Below are positions 38,039-46,270 of a stretch of DNA of 64,000 nt, one piece after another. Source of the DNA: Streptomyces sp. H27-C3 (GTDB lineage Bacteria > Actinomycetota > Actinomycetes > Streptomycetales > Streptomycetaceae); contig NZ_JASITA010000002.1 in assembly GCF_030063415.1 (NCBI RefSeq), positions 124,001 through 188,000 of the forward strand, written 5' to 3'. A program made the translations under genes and the position numbers. Every line of letters begins with the position of its first letter. Position 1 is the stretch's first letter. Under the pieces are notes generated by a model. The model had not been told where the DNA came from. It worked only from the letters and a program-made list of their open reading frames with translations, and made no database searches.

Positions 38039-38405
38039 CGGCGACTGCGCCTTCTGCACCACCTGTGTGCGGTTCATCGAGCGGCGGATCAAGCCCCGCT
38101 GCGAAACCACTCCCTGGCAGTTCGCCGACCTCGACTCCCTGGGCGTCACCCAGGAGCGCGCCGCGTACGAATTGCTGTGGGTCACCCCGACCGGGGTGAC
38201 GTACGGCGGTGCGCAGGCCGTCGCCAAACTGCTGCTCTACGCGGGCGGCGCCTGGGCCGTCCCGGGGGCGCTGATCACGCTGGCGCCCGTGCGCTGGGTC
38301 GCTCAGGGCGCGTACCGGCTCATCGCCGCCAACCGCGAGCGGATGCCCGGCGGGACACCTGCCTGCGGACTGCCGGCGGCGTCGCGACGGGCCGACGTGG
38401 GCTGA
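38010..38405 (+). CDS. DCC-family (DUF393) thiol-disulfide oxidoreductase-like protein
   Basis: 131-residue thioredoxin-like protein. The defining DxxCxxC motif is VYDGDCAFCTTCVRFIERR near the N-terminus, followed by the family's WQFADLDSLGVTQERAAYELLWVTPTG and the C-terminal ALITLAPVRWVAQGAYRLIAANRERM segment. Redox partners are unknown. ATG at 38010 is immediately preceded by GGAGG, too close for normal use, so an upstream in-frame start (from 37935) or an out-of-register ATG at 38002 may matter. Confidence 0.85.
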   Translation: MRTRPVLVYDGDCAFCTTCVRFIERRIKPRCETTPWQFADLDSLGVTQERAAYELLWVTPTGVTYGGAQAVAKLLLYAGGAWAVPGALITLAPVRWVAQGAYRLIAANRERMPGGTPACGLPAASRRADVG

Positions 38406-38523
38406 GAGGCCGGGCCGGGGGTGAGCGGCGGGACCGGCCACGGTTGAGACGCAGACCGGCCGGGGCTGAGACGCCTGACCGGCCAGGGGTGAGACGCCTG
38501 ACCGGCCGGGGCTGAGCGGCCGG
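38403..38523. repeat. 22-23-bp tandem repeat starting at the DCC gene stop codon
   Basis: Units of the type ACCGGCCRGGGYTGAGACGCCTG start at 38433, 38455, 38478 and 38501 (periods 22, 23, 23). Degenerate TGAG-containing units extend back to the stop codon at 38403. The array occupies half the gap to the converging coiled-coil gene. The remainder to 38649 is GC-rich with imperfect hairpins and no gene. Confidence 0.8.
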
Positions 38524-38649
38524 GCAGCCAGGGGCCTGCCGAGGCTGCGCAGCCAGGGGCCGGCCGAGGCCGGAGGTCACGGCCCCGACCGTCTCACGGC
38601 CGGTCGAGCCGGGGGCCCGGAAGGCTCCCGGTCCGGCGACCGACCAACC

Positions 38650-39543
38650 TCAGCCCCCCGACGGCCCCCGACCCGTCAGCGAGGCCAGACTGCTGCGGAC
38701 GTGGTCCATGTGCGCCTGCATCTCCTCGCGGGACTCGTCGTGCTCCCGCAGGATCCGCTCGGTCTCCCGCACGACCCGCTCCTCAAGCACCCGCGCCTGC
38801 GCGATCAGCTCGGCGCCCCGCGCCTCCGCGTCCTCCTGGCCGTGCCTGGCCGCCTCCTCCGTCTCGGCCAGCACCCGCTTCGCATCGGCCAAGGACGCCT
38901 CCGCGTGCGCCGTCAGCTCCGCGTGACGGGCCTCAAGACGCGTTTCCCTGGCGGCGATCTCATGCCCGGACGCCTCCCAGCGCTCCGCGTGGTCCTTCTC
39001 CTGCGCGGCGACCACCGCGGCCGCGCGCTCCCGGGTGTCCGCCAGCACCGCGACGGCCTCGTCGCGCCACTGAGTCGCGTCCCGGCGCGCACCGGCCCGC
39101 GCCTCGTCGGCCGCCTGCTGCGCCGCGAGCAGCACCTCCTGGGCGCGGGCCTCCGCGTCCGCCCGTACGGCCTCCGCGTACTCACGCGCCGCCGCACGGG
39201 CCGCCTGCGCCGCGCCCTCGGCCGCCTCGTGCATCGCCTGCGCCTCGTCGCGCACCGAGGCCCGCAGCTCCGTGTCCTCCTCCTGGACCACCGCAAGCAG
39301 ATACCGGGCACGCTCGCTCAGCGTCTCGTATGTCTGCGGGGCCATCGACCGCACGCGCTCGCTCAGCGCCGCTGCCCCGGCCTCCACCTCCTTGGCGAGG
39401 ACGGTGAGGCGCGCGGCGCGCTCCCACGCGTCGTCCCGATCCTTGGACAGCTCGGCGGCACGGCGTTCCACCTGCTCCGGCAGATAGCCGCGGCCTCGCA
39501 CAACCACGAAGCCGTGAGGTGACGGCGAAACCGGTGAACTCAT
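38650..39543 (-). CDS. Coiled-coil cytoskeletal-type protein (DivIVA/Scy-like)
   Basis: 297-residue protein. The N-terminus FVVVRGRGYLPEQVERRAAELSKDRDDAWERAARLTVLAKEVE resembles the DivIVA-like domain of Streptomyces 'cellulose-binding' coiled-coil proteins. Residues ~50-290 are almost continuous Ala/Glu/Arg-rich coiled coil. Such proteins assemble at hyphal tips or septa with DivIVA, Scy and FilP. The ATG at 39543 is chosen because the conserved N-terminus follows at once. No neighbours suggest a specific partner. Confidence 0.78.
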   Translation of the reverse strand: MSSPVSPSPHGFVVVRGRGYLPEQVERRAAELSKDRDDAWERAARLTVLAKEVEAGAAALSERVRSMAPQTYETLSERARYLLAVVQEEDTELRASVRDEAQAMHEAAEGAAQAARAAAREYAEAVRADAEARAQEVLLAAQQAADEARAGARRDATQWRDEAVAVLADTRERAAAVVAAQEKDHAERWEASGHEIAARETRLEARHAELTAHAEASLADAKRVLAETEEAARHGQEDAEARGAELIAQARVLEERVVRETERILREHDESREEMQAHMDHVRSSLASLTGRGPSGG

Positions 39544-39665
39544 CCTTGTAGCCCCTCTCCGACACACAGCGCGGTACGGCGCACACTCATCCTGGTGGAT
39601 CAGAGGGATCAGAGGGAAATGCGCAAAACCCGACAGTCCAACCGGCGGCCGGGTCCCAGGATGCG

Positions 39666-40119
39666 TCAGCCCGTGTCGGAGGCCGGAATCGAAGTGTCCG
39701 CGCCCAGCGCACCGAACAGCCTTTCGGCGCTTGTCTCGTCCCACAGCACCACATCACCCACCCCGGGCAGCTCCGGCTCACCCGCCACCGGCACCGCCAC
39801 CGGCACCGTCGTCGTCGCCCCGTCGCCGTCCGCGAGCCCCTTCGCCTCCCAGCCCATCCGGGTCAGCGCACCGATGGTGTCCCGGTCCACGGTCAGCGCC
39901 GAGAGAACAGCGCTCACAAACGGAATCAGTGTCCACGGATTGAGGACGACCGACGCGCCGAGCGCCTGCCGCGCCACCGCGCTCACCAACTGCTGCCGGC
40001 GCTTGACCCGTCCCAGGTCACCCAGCGGATCGGAGTAGCGGGCCCGTACGTACGCCAACGCCTCTACGCCGTCCGTCTCCTGGCACCCCGCGTCGAAGTC
40101 CGCCCCGTGTCGCGCCCGG
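39666..40119 (-). pseudogene. LytR-CpsA-Psr (LCP) gene remnant, C-terminal third only
   Basis: The reading frame encodes GADFDAGCQETDGVEALAYVRARY..GDLGRVKRRQQLV, the conserved second half of an LCP domain (wall teichoic acid/glycan ligase). A helical ALGASVVLNPWTLIPFVSAVL segment and a C-terminal tail follow. The N-terminal membrane anchor and catalytic half are absent: upstream, the same frame immediately runs into the antisense-like Arg-rich frame of the large SUKH-4 gene, whose stop codon is at 40120. No start codon or RBS precedes the fragment. It looks like the scar of the insertion that brought in the downstream cluster. Confidence 0.75.
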
Positions 40120-43100
40120 TCAGAGCAGGCCGTCCCACATCTGTTCGAGGAGCACCGACCACCAGCTCTCCGGCGACGCGAGCGCCGCCGGGTCCAGCGC
40201 CACCAGCTGCGCCTGGAAGTCCACCGTCCAGCGGCCCGCCTGCTCCGGGTTGAGACCGAAGCGCAGCCGCCACATCCGGCCAAGCAGCGCCAGCGAACGG
40301 GCGAACTCCGGCAGCCCCGTGTTCACGAACTGCGGCGGCACCGGCTGACCACCGGGGCCCGCCTCCACCGGCACGGCCACCATGTGCGCCGTGCCGTACT
40401 GAACGCAGATCGCCCGGCCGAAGTCGCTGCCCATGACGAGGTACGAACCCGCGTCGGACGCCGGCCGCACACCGCGCTGCGTCGCGAGCTCCGCCAGCGT
40501 CGGCACCGGCTGACCCGGCACCGCCTGCGCCCAGAAGAATGGCCCGAAATCGATGGGCAGCCCCGCCCAGACGAGCGTGCGCGCCACGATCTCCGGCACA
40601 CCCTGACGCGACACCGCGCCCTGGTCGAAGCGGAACACACCCTGCGGACCGAAGGCACCGGCCAGCTCGTGCGCGATCCCCTCGGGCGGGATCGGCGGCG
40701 CCTGCGTCACCTGACCCGGGTGCGGCAGCGGCGCCCGCATCGGCACCGGACGCGCCGGGCCGTCCGCGACCTGGTGCAACTCGCCCTGGTGGGTGAGCAG
40801 ATGCTGCATGCCCTGTTGACGGCTCGAATGATCCGTGCCGTACGGCGCCACACTCGTGATCCGCACCTGCGGCCAGGTCTCCCGGATCATCCGGGCGCAG
40901 TAGCCGCCGGGCAGCTCGCACGACTCCAGCTCGGTGTGCAGTTCGAGCACCTGCTGCGGCGGCACGTTCATCGCCCGCAGCTCGTGCAGGATCTGCCACT
41001 CCGGGTGCGGAGTTCCGGGCGCGGAGCGGCGGATCAGCTGCTGCTCCGAACCGTCCGGACCCCGGTAGCGCAGCACGGCCTGGTAGCCGGGGCCGACCGT
41101 CGGCATACCGGTGGGCTGCTGCGGATAGCCGTACGGCGGCCGCTGGGCGCCCTGGTGCTGCGGCATGTGGCCCTGCGGCAGCGGCGGCTGGGGCATCTGC
41201 CCCTGCGGCATGTGCGGCTGGGGCATGTGCGGCTGGGGCGGACGACCGCCGGGCATGCCGGGCGGTCCTGGCGGCTGCGGGGCGCCCGGAGGCGGTCCCA
41301 CCTGGCCGGGCCCGGCCAGCATGGTGGCCGCCTGGTGCGCACCCACGCCGGGAGCGCCGGGCGGACCGGGAGGCTGCGGCCCACCGGCGCCGGGAGCGCC
41401 AGGGGGGCCGGGCGGATGCGGACCACCGGCACCCGGAGCGCCCGGAGGACCAGGAGGCTGCGGGAATCCGGGCATGCCGCCGCCCTGACTCGGGTCGGCG
41501 AACATCGTCGCCGCGTGATGCACACCGCCACCGGCCGACGGGGGCGACGGCGGACCGGGCGGACCTGGCGGCTGTGGGGCACTCGGCATCCCGCCACCGT
41601 GACTGGAGTCGGCGAACATCGTCGCCGCGTGATGCACACCGCCACCGGGCGGGGGCGACGGCGGACCGGGCGGACCCGAGGCCTGTGGCCCGTCCGGGCC
41701 CAGCTGCGAAACGAGCTGAGTCGGTACGTACCCACCGGCAGGCGCACCGGGCGCACCCGGACCCGAAGGAGCCGGAGCCCCACCGGGCCGCGCACCCGGC
41801 GTACCGGGGGCGCCCGGCGGCGGCGGTGTCGTCGAACCGCCGCCGCGTGCACCGCGCGGCGGCATGGCGGCCTTGCTGGTCGCGGCGTCGGAGATGTCCC
41901 CCGAGCCCTGACCGGGCCGGACGGGCCCGGCGGGGTGCGCGGGAGGCATCGGCGACACGGGCGGCTGCGGACCCGGACCCGGCGCGGCGGCGTCGTCGCG
42001 CAGGGCGGGGGCGACCGTCGTCGAGGGAAGCCGGCTGCCGCCCGACATCAGCGAAGTCTTGGCCTCGGGCGGCACACCCGGCGGCCTGGCATCGTCCGCG
42101 TCGGACCCCGAGAGCATGGGCGCGTACACCGTGGACGGCAACGGCACCGACGCGTCGTCGGAGTCCGCGTTGGTGTCGATCCCGGCCCACGGGGTCGCCC
42201 CGGCGGGCACGCCCGGCGTGGACGCGGGCACTCCCTCGGGGCTGGTGGGCTCGTAGTCGCCCCCGGGACCGGCGCTCGGCCAGGCCGTACCGCCGGAACT
42301 CCGCTCGGACTGCGAGGCGTTACCGCCCTGCCCGCCCCAACTCCCGGCGGACTGGGGGCCATTGGGCCCACCAGAACCGGGCACACTCGGCCAGCCGTCC
42401 CCCGCGGAGGGCGATCCGGCACCGCCCTGGGCGCCACTGCCGCCCACGCCACCGGCGGGGGGCCAGTCGCCGGCCGGACGGGAACCGGCGCCGCCCTGCG
42501 GCTCGTCGGCGCCAGCACCACCGGCTCCGGCAACACCCGGCCAGTCGTCGTCGGCGGAACGCGAACCCGCCCTACCCTGAGGCTCATTGGCATCCGCACC
42601 ACCGGAACCCGCAGACCCCGCGGCACCGGCACCACCGGAACTCACCGGCCCAGCCGCACCGGCACCGGCCGACGCACCCGCGGCGCCCGGCCAGTCGTCG
42701 TCCGCCGCACGCGCACTCACCCTGCCCTGGCGCCCGCCGACACCTCCAGCACCAGCGGGCCCGGCCCGGTCACCACCGGCGACCGGAGCCCCAGCGCCCG
42801 CACCCGAACCCACCGGCCCAACCGCACCGGCACCCGAACCCACCGGCCCAACCGCAACCACACCCGGGCCCGCAGCCCCGCCCGCACCGGCCGACGCACC
42901 CGCGCCGCCCGGCCAGTCGTCAGCCGCGGAGGGCGACCCCGCGGCCCTGGCCCCGGCCGCGCCGAGACCCACACCCGCACCGGCCGACGCACCCGCGCCC
43001 GCCGAGTCCGACCAGTCCCCGCCGGCGCGCGGCGAACCCGCGTCCACCGGAGTCCCGTTGCCCCCGGCAGCCGCACCTGCACCCGCACCGCCCGCCGCAG

Positions 43101-43533
43101 GCGACCCGGCAAGGGATCCCCCGCCCGACGGCTTCCGGTGATCCGGAATCCCGATCTTGTCCGCCGCTTCCTGAAGCCACTCCGGCGGAGTCAGCAGGAA
43201 CGACGTCTGCTCCAGATCGATCCGCTGCGGCGCCACAGCCTCGTCCGCGTCCATGATCTCCGGCGGCGCTCCGTACTCTTCCTCGTACCGGCGGATCACC
43301 TCACCCACCGGCAACCCCGGCCACAGCGTGGCCTCACCACTGTCCCGCGCGATGACCAGACGCTGCCTGCCACCGTCCGACGTCGGACCGTCCGTACGGT
43401 CCTCCGCCCACAGCACAAAACCGAGCTCGAACTCCCGCACCCGCACCTCACGGTGCTGATACGCGGGAACGTCCCCGTTGACCCACTCTTCCGCGCGCTC
43501 CTGCGCCTGCGCGAAGGTCACCATCGCGCTCAC
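40120..43533 (-). CDS. Giant Imm35-like / disordered linker / deaminase-like / SUKH-4 protein
   Basis: 1137-residue cytoplasmic protein. Residues 1-85 (FAQAQERAEEWVNGDVPAYQHREVRVREFELGFVLWAEDRT.. RLVIARDSGEATLWPGLPVGEVIRRYEEEYG) resemble the YrhB/Imm35 immunity fold. Residues ~135-790 are extreme Gly/Ala/Pro/Ser low complexity with GPPGPPGAPGAGG-type collagen-like repeats. Residues ~820-900 look like a nucleotide/nucleic-acid deaminase of polymorphic toxins, with H843-P-E845 and C872-x6-C879 as possible zinc ligands. Residues ~935-1137 match SUKH-4 (FRFDQGAVSRQGVPEIVARTLVWAGLPID.., SDFGRAICVQYGTAHMVAVPVE). No signal peptide. GTG start overlaps the upstream gene's stop (GTGA). Confidence 0.8.
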   Translation of the reverse strand: MSAMVTFAQAQERAEEWVNGDVPAYQHREVRVREFELGFVLWAEDRTDGPTSDGGRQRLVIARDSGEATLWPGLPVGEVIRRYEEEYGAPPEIMDADEAVAPQRIDLEQTSFLLTPPEWLQEAADKIGIPDHRKPSGGGSLAGSPAAGGAGAGAAAGGNGTPVDAGSPRAGGDWSDSAGAGASAGAGVGLGAAGARAAGSPSAADDWPGGAGASAGAGGAAGPGVVAVGPVGSGAGAVGPVGSGAGAGAPVAGGDRAGPAGAGGVGGRQGRVSARAADDDWPGAAGASAGAGAAGPVSSGGAGAAGSAGSGGADANEPQGRAGSRSADDDWPGVAGAGGAGADEPQGGAGSRPAGDWPPAGGVGGSGAQGGAGSPSAGDGWPSVPGSGGPNGPQSAGSWGGQGGNASQSERSSGGTAWPSAGPGGDYEPTSPEGVPASTPGVPAGATPWAGIDTNADSDDASVPLPSTVYAPMLSGSDADDARPPGVPPEAKTSLMSGGSRLPSTTVAPALRDDAAAPGPGPQPPVSPMPPAHPAGPVRPGQGSGDISDAATSKAAMPPRGARGGGSTTPPPPGAPGTPGARPGGAPAPSGPGAPGAPAGGYVPTQLVSQLGPDGPQASGPPGPPSPPPGGGVHHAATMFADSSHGGGMPSAPQPPGPPGPPSPPSAGGGVHHAATMFADPSQGGGMPGFPQPPGPPGAPGAGGPHPPGPPGAPGAGGPQPPGPPGAPGVGAHQAATMLAGPGQVGPPPGAPQPPGPPGMPGGRPPQPHMPQPHMPQGQMPQPPLPQGHMPQHQGAQRPPYGYPQQPTGMPTVGPGYQAVLRYRGPDGSEQQLIRRSAPGTPHPEWQILHELRAMNVPPQQVLELHTELESCELPGGYCARMIRETWPQVRITSVAPYGTDHSSRQQGMQHLLTHQGELHQVADGPARPVPMRAPLPHPGQVTQAPPIPPEGIAHELAGAFGPQGVFRFDQGAVSRQGVPEIVARTLVWAGLPIDFGPFFWAQAVPGQPVPTLAELATQRGVRPASDAGSYLVMGSDFGRAICVQYGTAHMVAVPVEAGPGGQPVPPQFVNTGLPEFARSLALLGRMWRLRFGLNPEQAGRWTVDFQAQLVALDPAALASPESWWSVLLEQMWDGLL

Positions 43534-44507
43534 CCCTCCACCGGGACAGCATGCGCGAAGCCGCCGTCCACCATCAGGTTCGCCACGGTCTCCAGCTCCG
43601 GCGGATTGCCCGCCAGCCGCTGCAGAAAGGCGTCGAAGTCATCACCACAGGGCAGCAGAAGCCGCTCCACACGCTCGTGCACCGTCCAGCCGTCGCGGTC
43701 TCTCGCATCGTCGTACGCGACGAACCACACCGACCCGACCGCGTCGCCCCTGACCTTCACCGCCAGCAGACCGCCCTGAACGAAACCGACGCCGAGATAG
43801 TCCTTGGTCATGTGGTCACGCAAACACTTGTTGATGTACACCAGGTCATTGACCGCGGCCTCGTCGCGCACCGTGAAGAACGGCTGGTCCACCAGCAGCC
43901 CGAGCTCCGCGTCGAGCGCCGCACCCACCGGCGCGCAGCCGCCCGCCGCCTTCAGGAACGACCGGTACGCACCCGGCAACCGGTAGCCGAGGTCCTCCTC
44001 CACACCCAGGATCTGCTGCTCGCTCACCGAAACGGAACCCTTCGGCAGCCCGAAATGGGCCGGCCGGGTCTCCTGCAACGGGCGCGTACCGCGCTTCTCC
44101 TGGTCAACGGCGGTGGTCGCCAGGCCGCCGTGATGACGCAGCAGCGCCTTCACCTCGACCGGCACCAGCTCCATCAGCCGCTCACCCGGCACGTGGTGCC
44201 AGGTCCAGCCGTGCGGGGTCGCCACCGCCGGAATCGTGTCCCACAGCTCGTGCCCCTCGGCCGCCAGCGCCGCATTGGCCGACACATAATCGGTGAGCCG
44301 CAGTTCGTCGACGCCGAAGCCCTCCGGGGGCTCGGCGATCTCCGCGGCGGCACGCGCGTAATGCGAGAAATCCGGGTGGCCGTTCTCATCCATACGCACA
44401 CCCCTGGGGTGGCGGGACGCCCGGACCGGGTCCGGGAAATGCACGACCTGCCCGGCGTACGCCGCATTCGGTGGCGCGGCTTGCTGCCCGAGCCGACCTG
44501 TCGTCAT
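43530..44507 (-). CDS. HNH-type nuclease domain fused to SUKH-1 (SMI1/KNR4) domain
   Basis: 325-residue protein. Residues ~38-135 carry a toxin-type HNH/WHH-like nuclease module: DENGHPDFSHY, then GWTWHHVPGERLMELVPVEVKALLRHHGG, with candidate metal/catalytic residues His104-His105 and His125-His126. Residues ~158-305 are a SUKH-1 domain (VSVSEQQILGVEEDLGYRLPGAYRSFLKAAGGCAP.., VYINKCLRDHMTKDYLGVGFVQGG). SUKH domains normally neutralise exactly such nucleases, so toxin and immunity folds appear fused. The ATG at 44507 has GGGGGC just upstream. Co-translated with the 1137-aa gene. Confidence 0.82.
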   Translation of the reverse strand: MTTGRLGQQAAPPNAAYAGQVVHFPDPVRASRHPRGVRMDENGHPDFSHYARAAAEIAEPPEGFGVDELRLTDYVSANAALAAEGHELWDTIPAVATPHGWTWHHVPGERLMELVPVEVKALLRHHGGLATTAVDQEKRGTRPLQETRPAHFGLPKGSVSVSEQQILGVEEDLGYRLPGAYRSFLKAAGGCAPVGAALDAELGLLVDQPFFTVRDEAAVNDLVYINKCLRDHMTKDYLGVGFVQGGLLAVKVRGDAVGSVWFVAYDDARDRDGWTVHERVERLLLPCGDDFDAFLQRLAGNPPELETVANLMVDGGFAHAVPVEG

Positions 44508-44781
44508 GGCGAATGCCCCCTGCTGCTTCTGGCTGGTTCGGCACAGCCTATGCGGTGCCGCAACAGGCGGCCCTGCCCCTCGCCTTCCGTACACACACCG
44601 TCACGCCCGAGTGATCGGACAGCGCCGAATCAGCACATTCCGACTGCACCAATTCCATCCGATGGCGACACAGCACCGCCCCCGCTTCCACACCACCGGG
44701 CACATTTGGCAGGCTGTCCCCGCAACTCGGGGGCGTGACACAGCGGCTACCGCCGCGGGCACGGGGAGGGAAAGCACCACC
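44508..44781. promoter_or_regulatory. Divergent promoter region of the SUKH cluster
   Basis: This 274-bp non-coding region separates the leftward HNH-SUKH/giant-protein pair from the rightward deaminase/SUKH-3 pair. GGGGAGGGAAAG precedes the rightward ATG. I see no convincing -35/-10 pair or dyad; shared control of both arms is inferred from geometry. Confidence 0.4.
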
Positions 44782-45348
44782 ATGCACACAGCTCAGACAA
44801 GTACACCGGTCACACCGAACGCGTCCACACCACTCGCATCGGGAGACCCACGGCTCAGCTGGAGCAGCACCGAAACAGCCCGCCCGCCCCGGCTCCAGCA
44901 GCGCCGCGACGGCATTCTGCCCACCGTCGCCGCCGCCCTTTCCGTACGCGGCGCCGACACCCTCACCTGTACCGCGGGCAAGGGCGACCAGCCACCCGCA
45001 CTGCACCCGCTCGTCCAGGATTTCCTCGACACCCTCACCAGTGGCCAGCGCGAACGCTTCACCGGGCGCTGCCCCGAAGCGATCCTGGTCTCCCGGCACA
45101 TCACCGCCGCCGAGACCTCACGCTCCAAACGCGCCTCACGCAAACCCCTCACTCACGGTGAGGCCCGCCGCTCCCTCAAGCACGCCAAACTCACCGCCCG
45201 CCGCATCAGCGAGGACGGCGACCCCCAGCACGGCAGCTACGCGGCGCCGTGCCGCTCCTGCACACCGATGCTCGCCCACTTCGGCGTACGCCCGGTGGAC
45301 CCCACCGCGGCCGCCACACCCACCCCGTCCTCCACCGAGAAGGGCTGA
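44782..45348 (+). CDS. YwqJ-family deaminase domain protein
   Basis: 188-residue protein. After a 40-residue Thr/Ser-rich N-terminus comes a zinc-deaminase core: GRCPEAILVS (Cys97-Pro-Glu99, with Cys replacing the usual His of HxE) and GSYAAPCRSCTPML (Pro156-Cys157-x2-Cys160). This matches the YwqJ-related deaminase family of polymorphic toxins, predicted to deaminate nucleotides or nucleic acid. There is no signal peptide or WXG/LXG secretion domain, so it is either intracellular or an orphan toxin module. It is followed 10 bp later by a SUKH-3 immunity-type gene. Confidence 0.85.
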   Translation: MHTAQTSTPVTPNASTPLASGDPRLSWSSTETARPPRLQQRRDGILPTVAAALSVRGADTLTCTAGKGDQPPALHPLVQDFLDTLTSGQRERFTGRCPEAILVSRHITAAETSRSKRASRKPLTHGEARRSLKHAKLTARRISEDGDPQHGSYAAPCRSCTPMLAHFGVRPVDPTAAATPTPSSTEKG

Positions 45349-45358
45349 CCAACCACCG

Positions 45359-45871
45359 ATGCCGGGCCCCAACACCAACACCACCCGCTTCCCCGTCGCC
45401 GTCGACGCCGCCCTGCGCACCGCGGGCTGGCAGCCCGGACGCTGGGACATACGGCAGGCGGAACACTGGGCCGACACCCTGCGCGCCCACACCTCCCCGG
45501 CCGGCCACCGGCACAGCGTCTTCCCCGCCGCGGTCGAGGCCTGGGCGGAATTCGGCGGACTGCACCTCACCGCACCGGGACCGGGCCGCCAGATCGCCCC
45601 GACGCCCGTCCACTTCGACCCGCTCGAAGGGCTGCACCACGCCCGCACCCTCGCCGACCTCGGCCGCGCCCTCGACACCGAGGTCTGCCCGCTCGGCACG
45701 GAACTCGGCAGCGAGGGGGGCAGCCAGGCCGTCATCGCGATCGATGTGGAAGGCCGCGTCTACAGCCTCGACCACACCGGCGACTGGTACCTCGGCCCCG
45801 GCGTCGACCAGGCCCTGGCCACCCTGGTCACCGGGACCCAGCCCCCACGCCTCAGCCCGACCGGCCCCTGA
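45359..45871 (+). CDS. SUKH-3 family immunity-type protein
   Basis: 170-residue SUKH-3 protein (FPVAVDAALRTAGWQPGRWDIRQAEHWADTLRAH.., FPAAVEAWAEFGGLHLTAPGPGRQIAP.., VIAIDVEGRVYSLDHTGDWYLGPGVDQALATLV). In toxin systems such proteins bind and inhibit the toxin encoded upstream. The tight spacing after the YwqJ-type deaminase makes a cognate toxin-immunity pair the simplest reading. The ATG is at 45359; the RBS is probably in the end of the deaminase gene. Confidence 0.88.
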   Translation: MPGPNTNTTRFPVAVDAALRTAGWQPGRWDIRQAEHWADTLRAHTSPAGHRHSVFPAAVEAWAEFGGLHLTAPGPGRQIAPTPVHFDPLEGLHHARTLADLGRALDTEVCPLGTELGSEGGSQAVIAIDVEGRVYSLDHTGDWYLGPGVDQALATLVTGTQPPRLSPTGP

Positions 45872-45904
45872 GCGGGTACGCGCTCCCCGGGCCCGTACCC
45901 GCTC
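45870..45904 (+). terminator. Terminator of the deaminase/SUKH-3 unit
   Basis: A perfect 11-bp stem GAGCGGGTACG / CGTACCCGCTC with a 13-nt loop starts within the SUKH-3 stop codon. Confidence 0.8.
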
Positions 45905-46270
45905 CGATCCCGCACGCGCCGCTTGAGGCCAACCCGTACGCCGCCTCGGCCCCTACACCACGCCTGAACGCCCCAGCCCGCCCGGCCCGAACCCCGCCGA
46001 CGGCCCACCGCCCCGGACCCGCCGTGTGCCGCACCCGGCCACCGCACACCGACGGCTCACGCGCTCCGCGCATCCACCACCCGCACCGCGCCGGAGCGCG
46101 CCCGCGCCTACCCACCCCTTCCCGGAAGTCCCCGATCGCCGGACGGCGGCAGCCGCAAAATGTCACAACGGGAAGGGGCGGGTAGGGGAACACCCCGCCG
46201 CGCGCGGGCCTCACGCCCCTCACGCACCGTCAAGCCGCGCCCCAAGGCGATCCCCCGCCGCCGGGCGCGC
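45905..46270. other. 366-bp gap between converging SUKH-3 and histidine kinase genes
   Basis: Very C/G-rich sequence. Its open frames have no coding periodicity or start/RBS combination. No response-regulator gene is present here, although one would be expected next to a NarL-type kinase. I see nothing functional. Confidence 0.5.

Noticed and set aside
38403..38523. CRISPR-like array
   Set aside because: The units are directly adjacent with no unique spacers and no cas genes, so this is a minisatellite.
40384..43779. 1131-codon plus-strand frame and other long frames across the low-complexity region
   Set aside because: They are complementary/shifted reads of the Gly/Pro/Ala-rich linker, rich in Arg/His/Thr, with no start context or domain.
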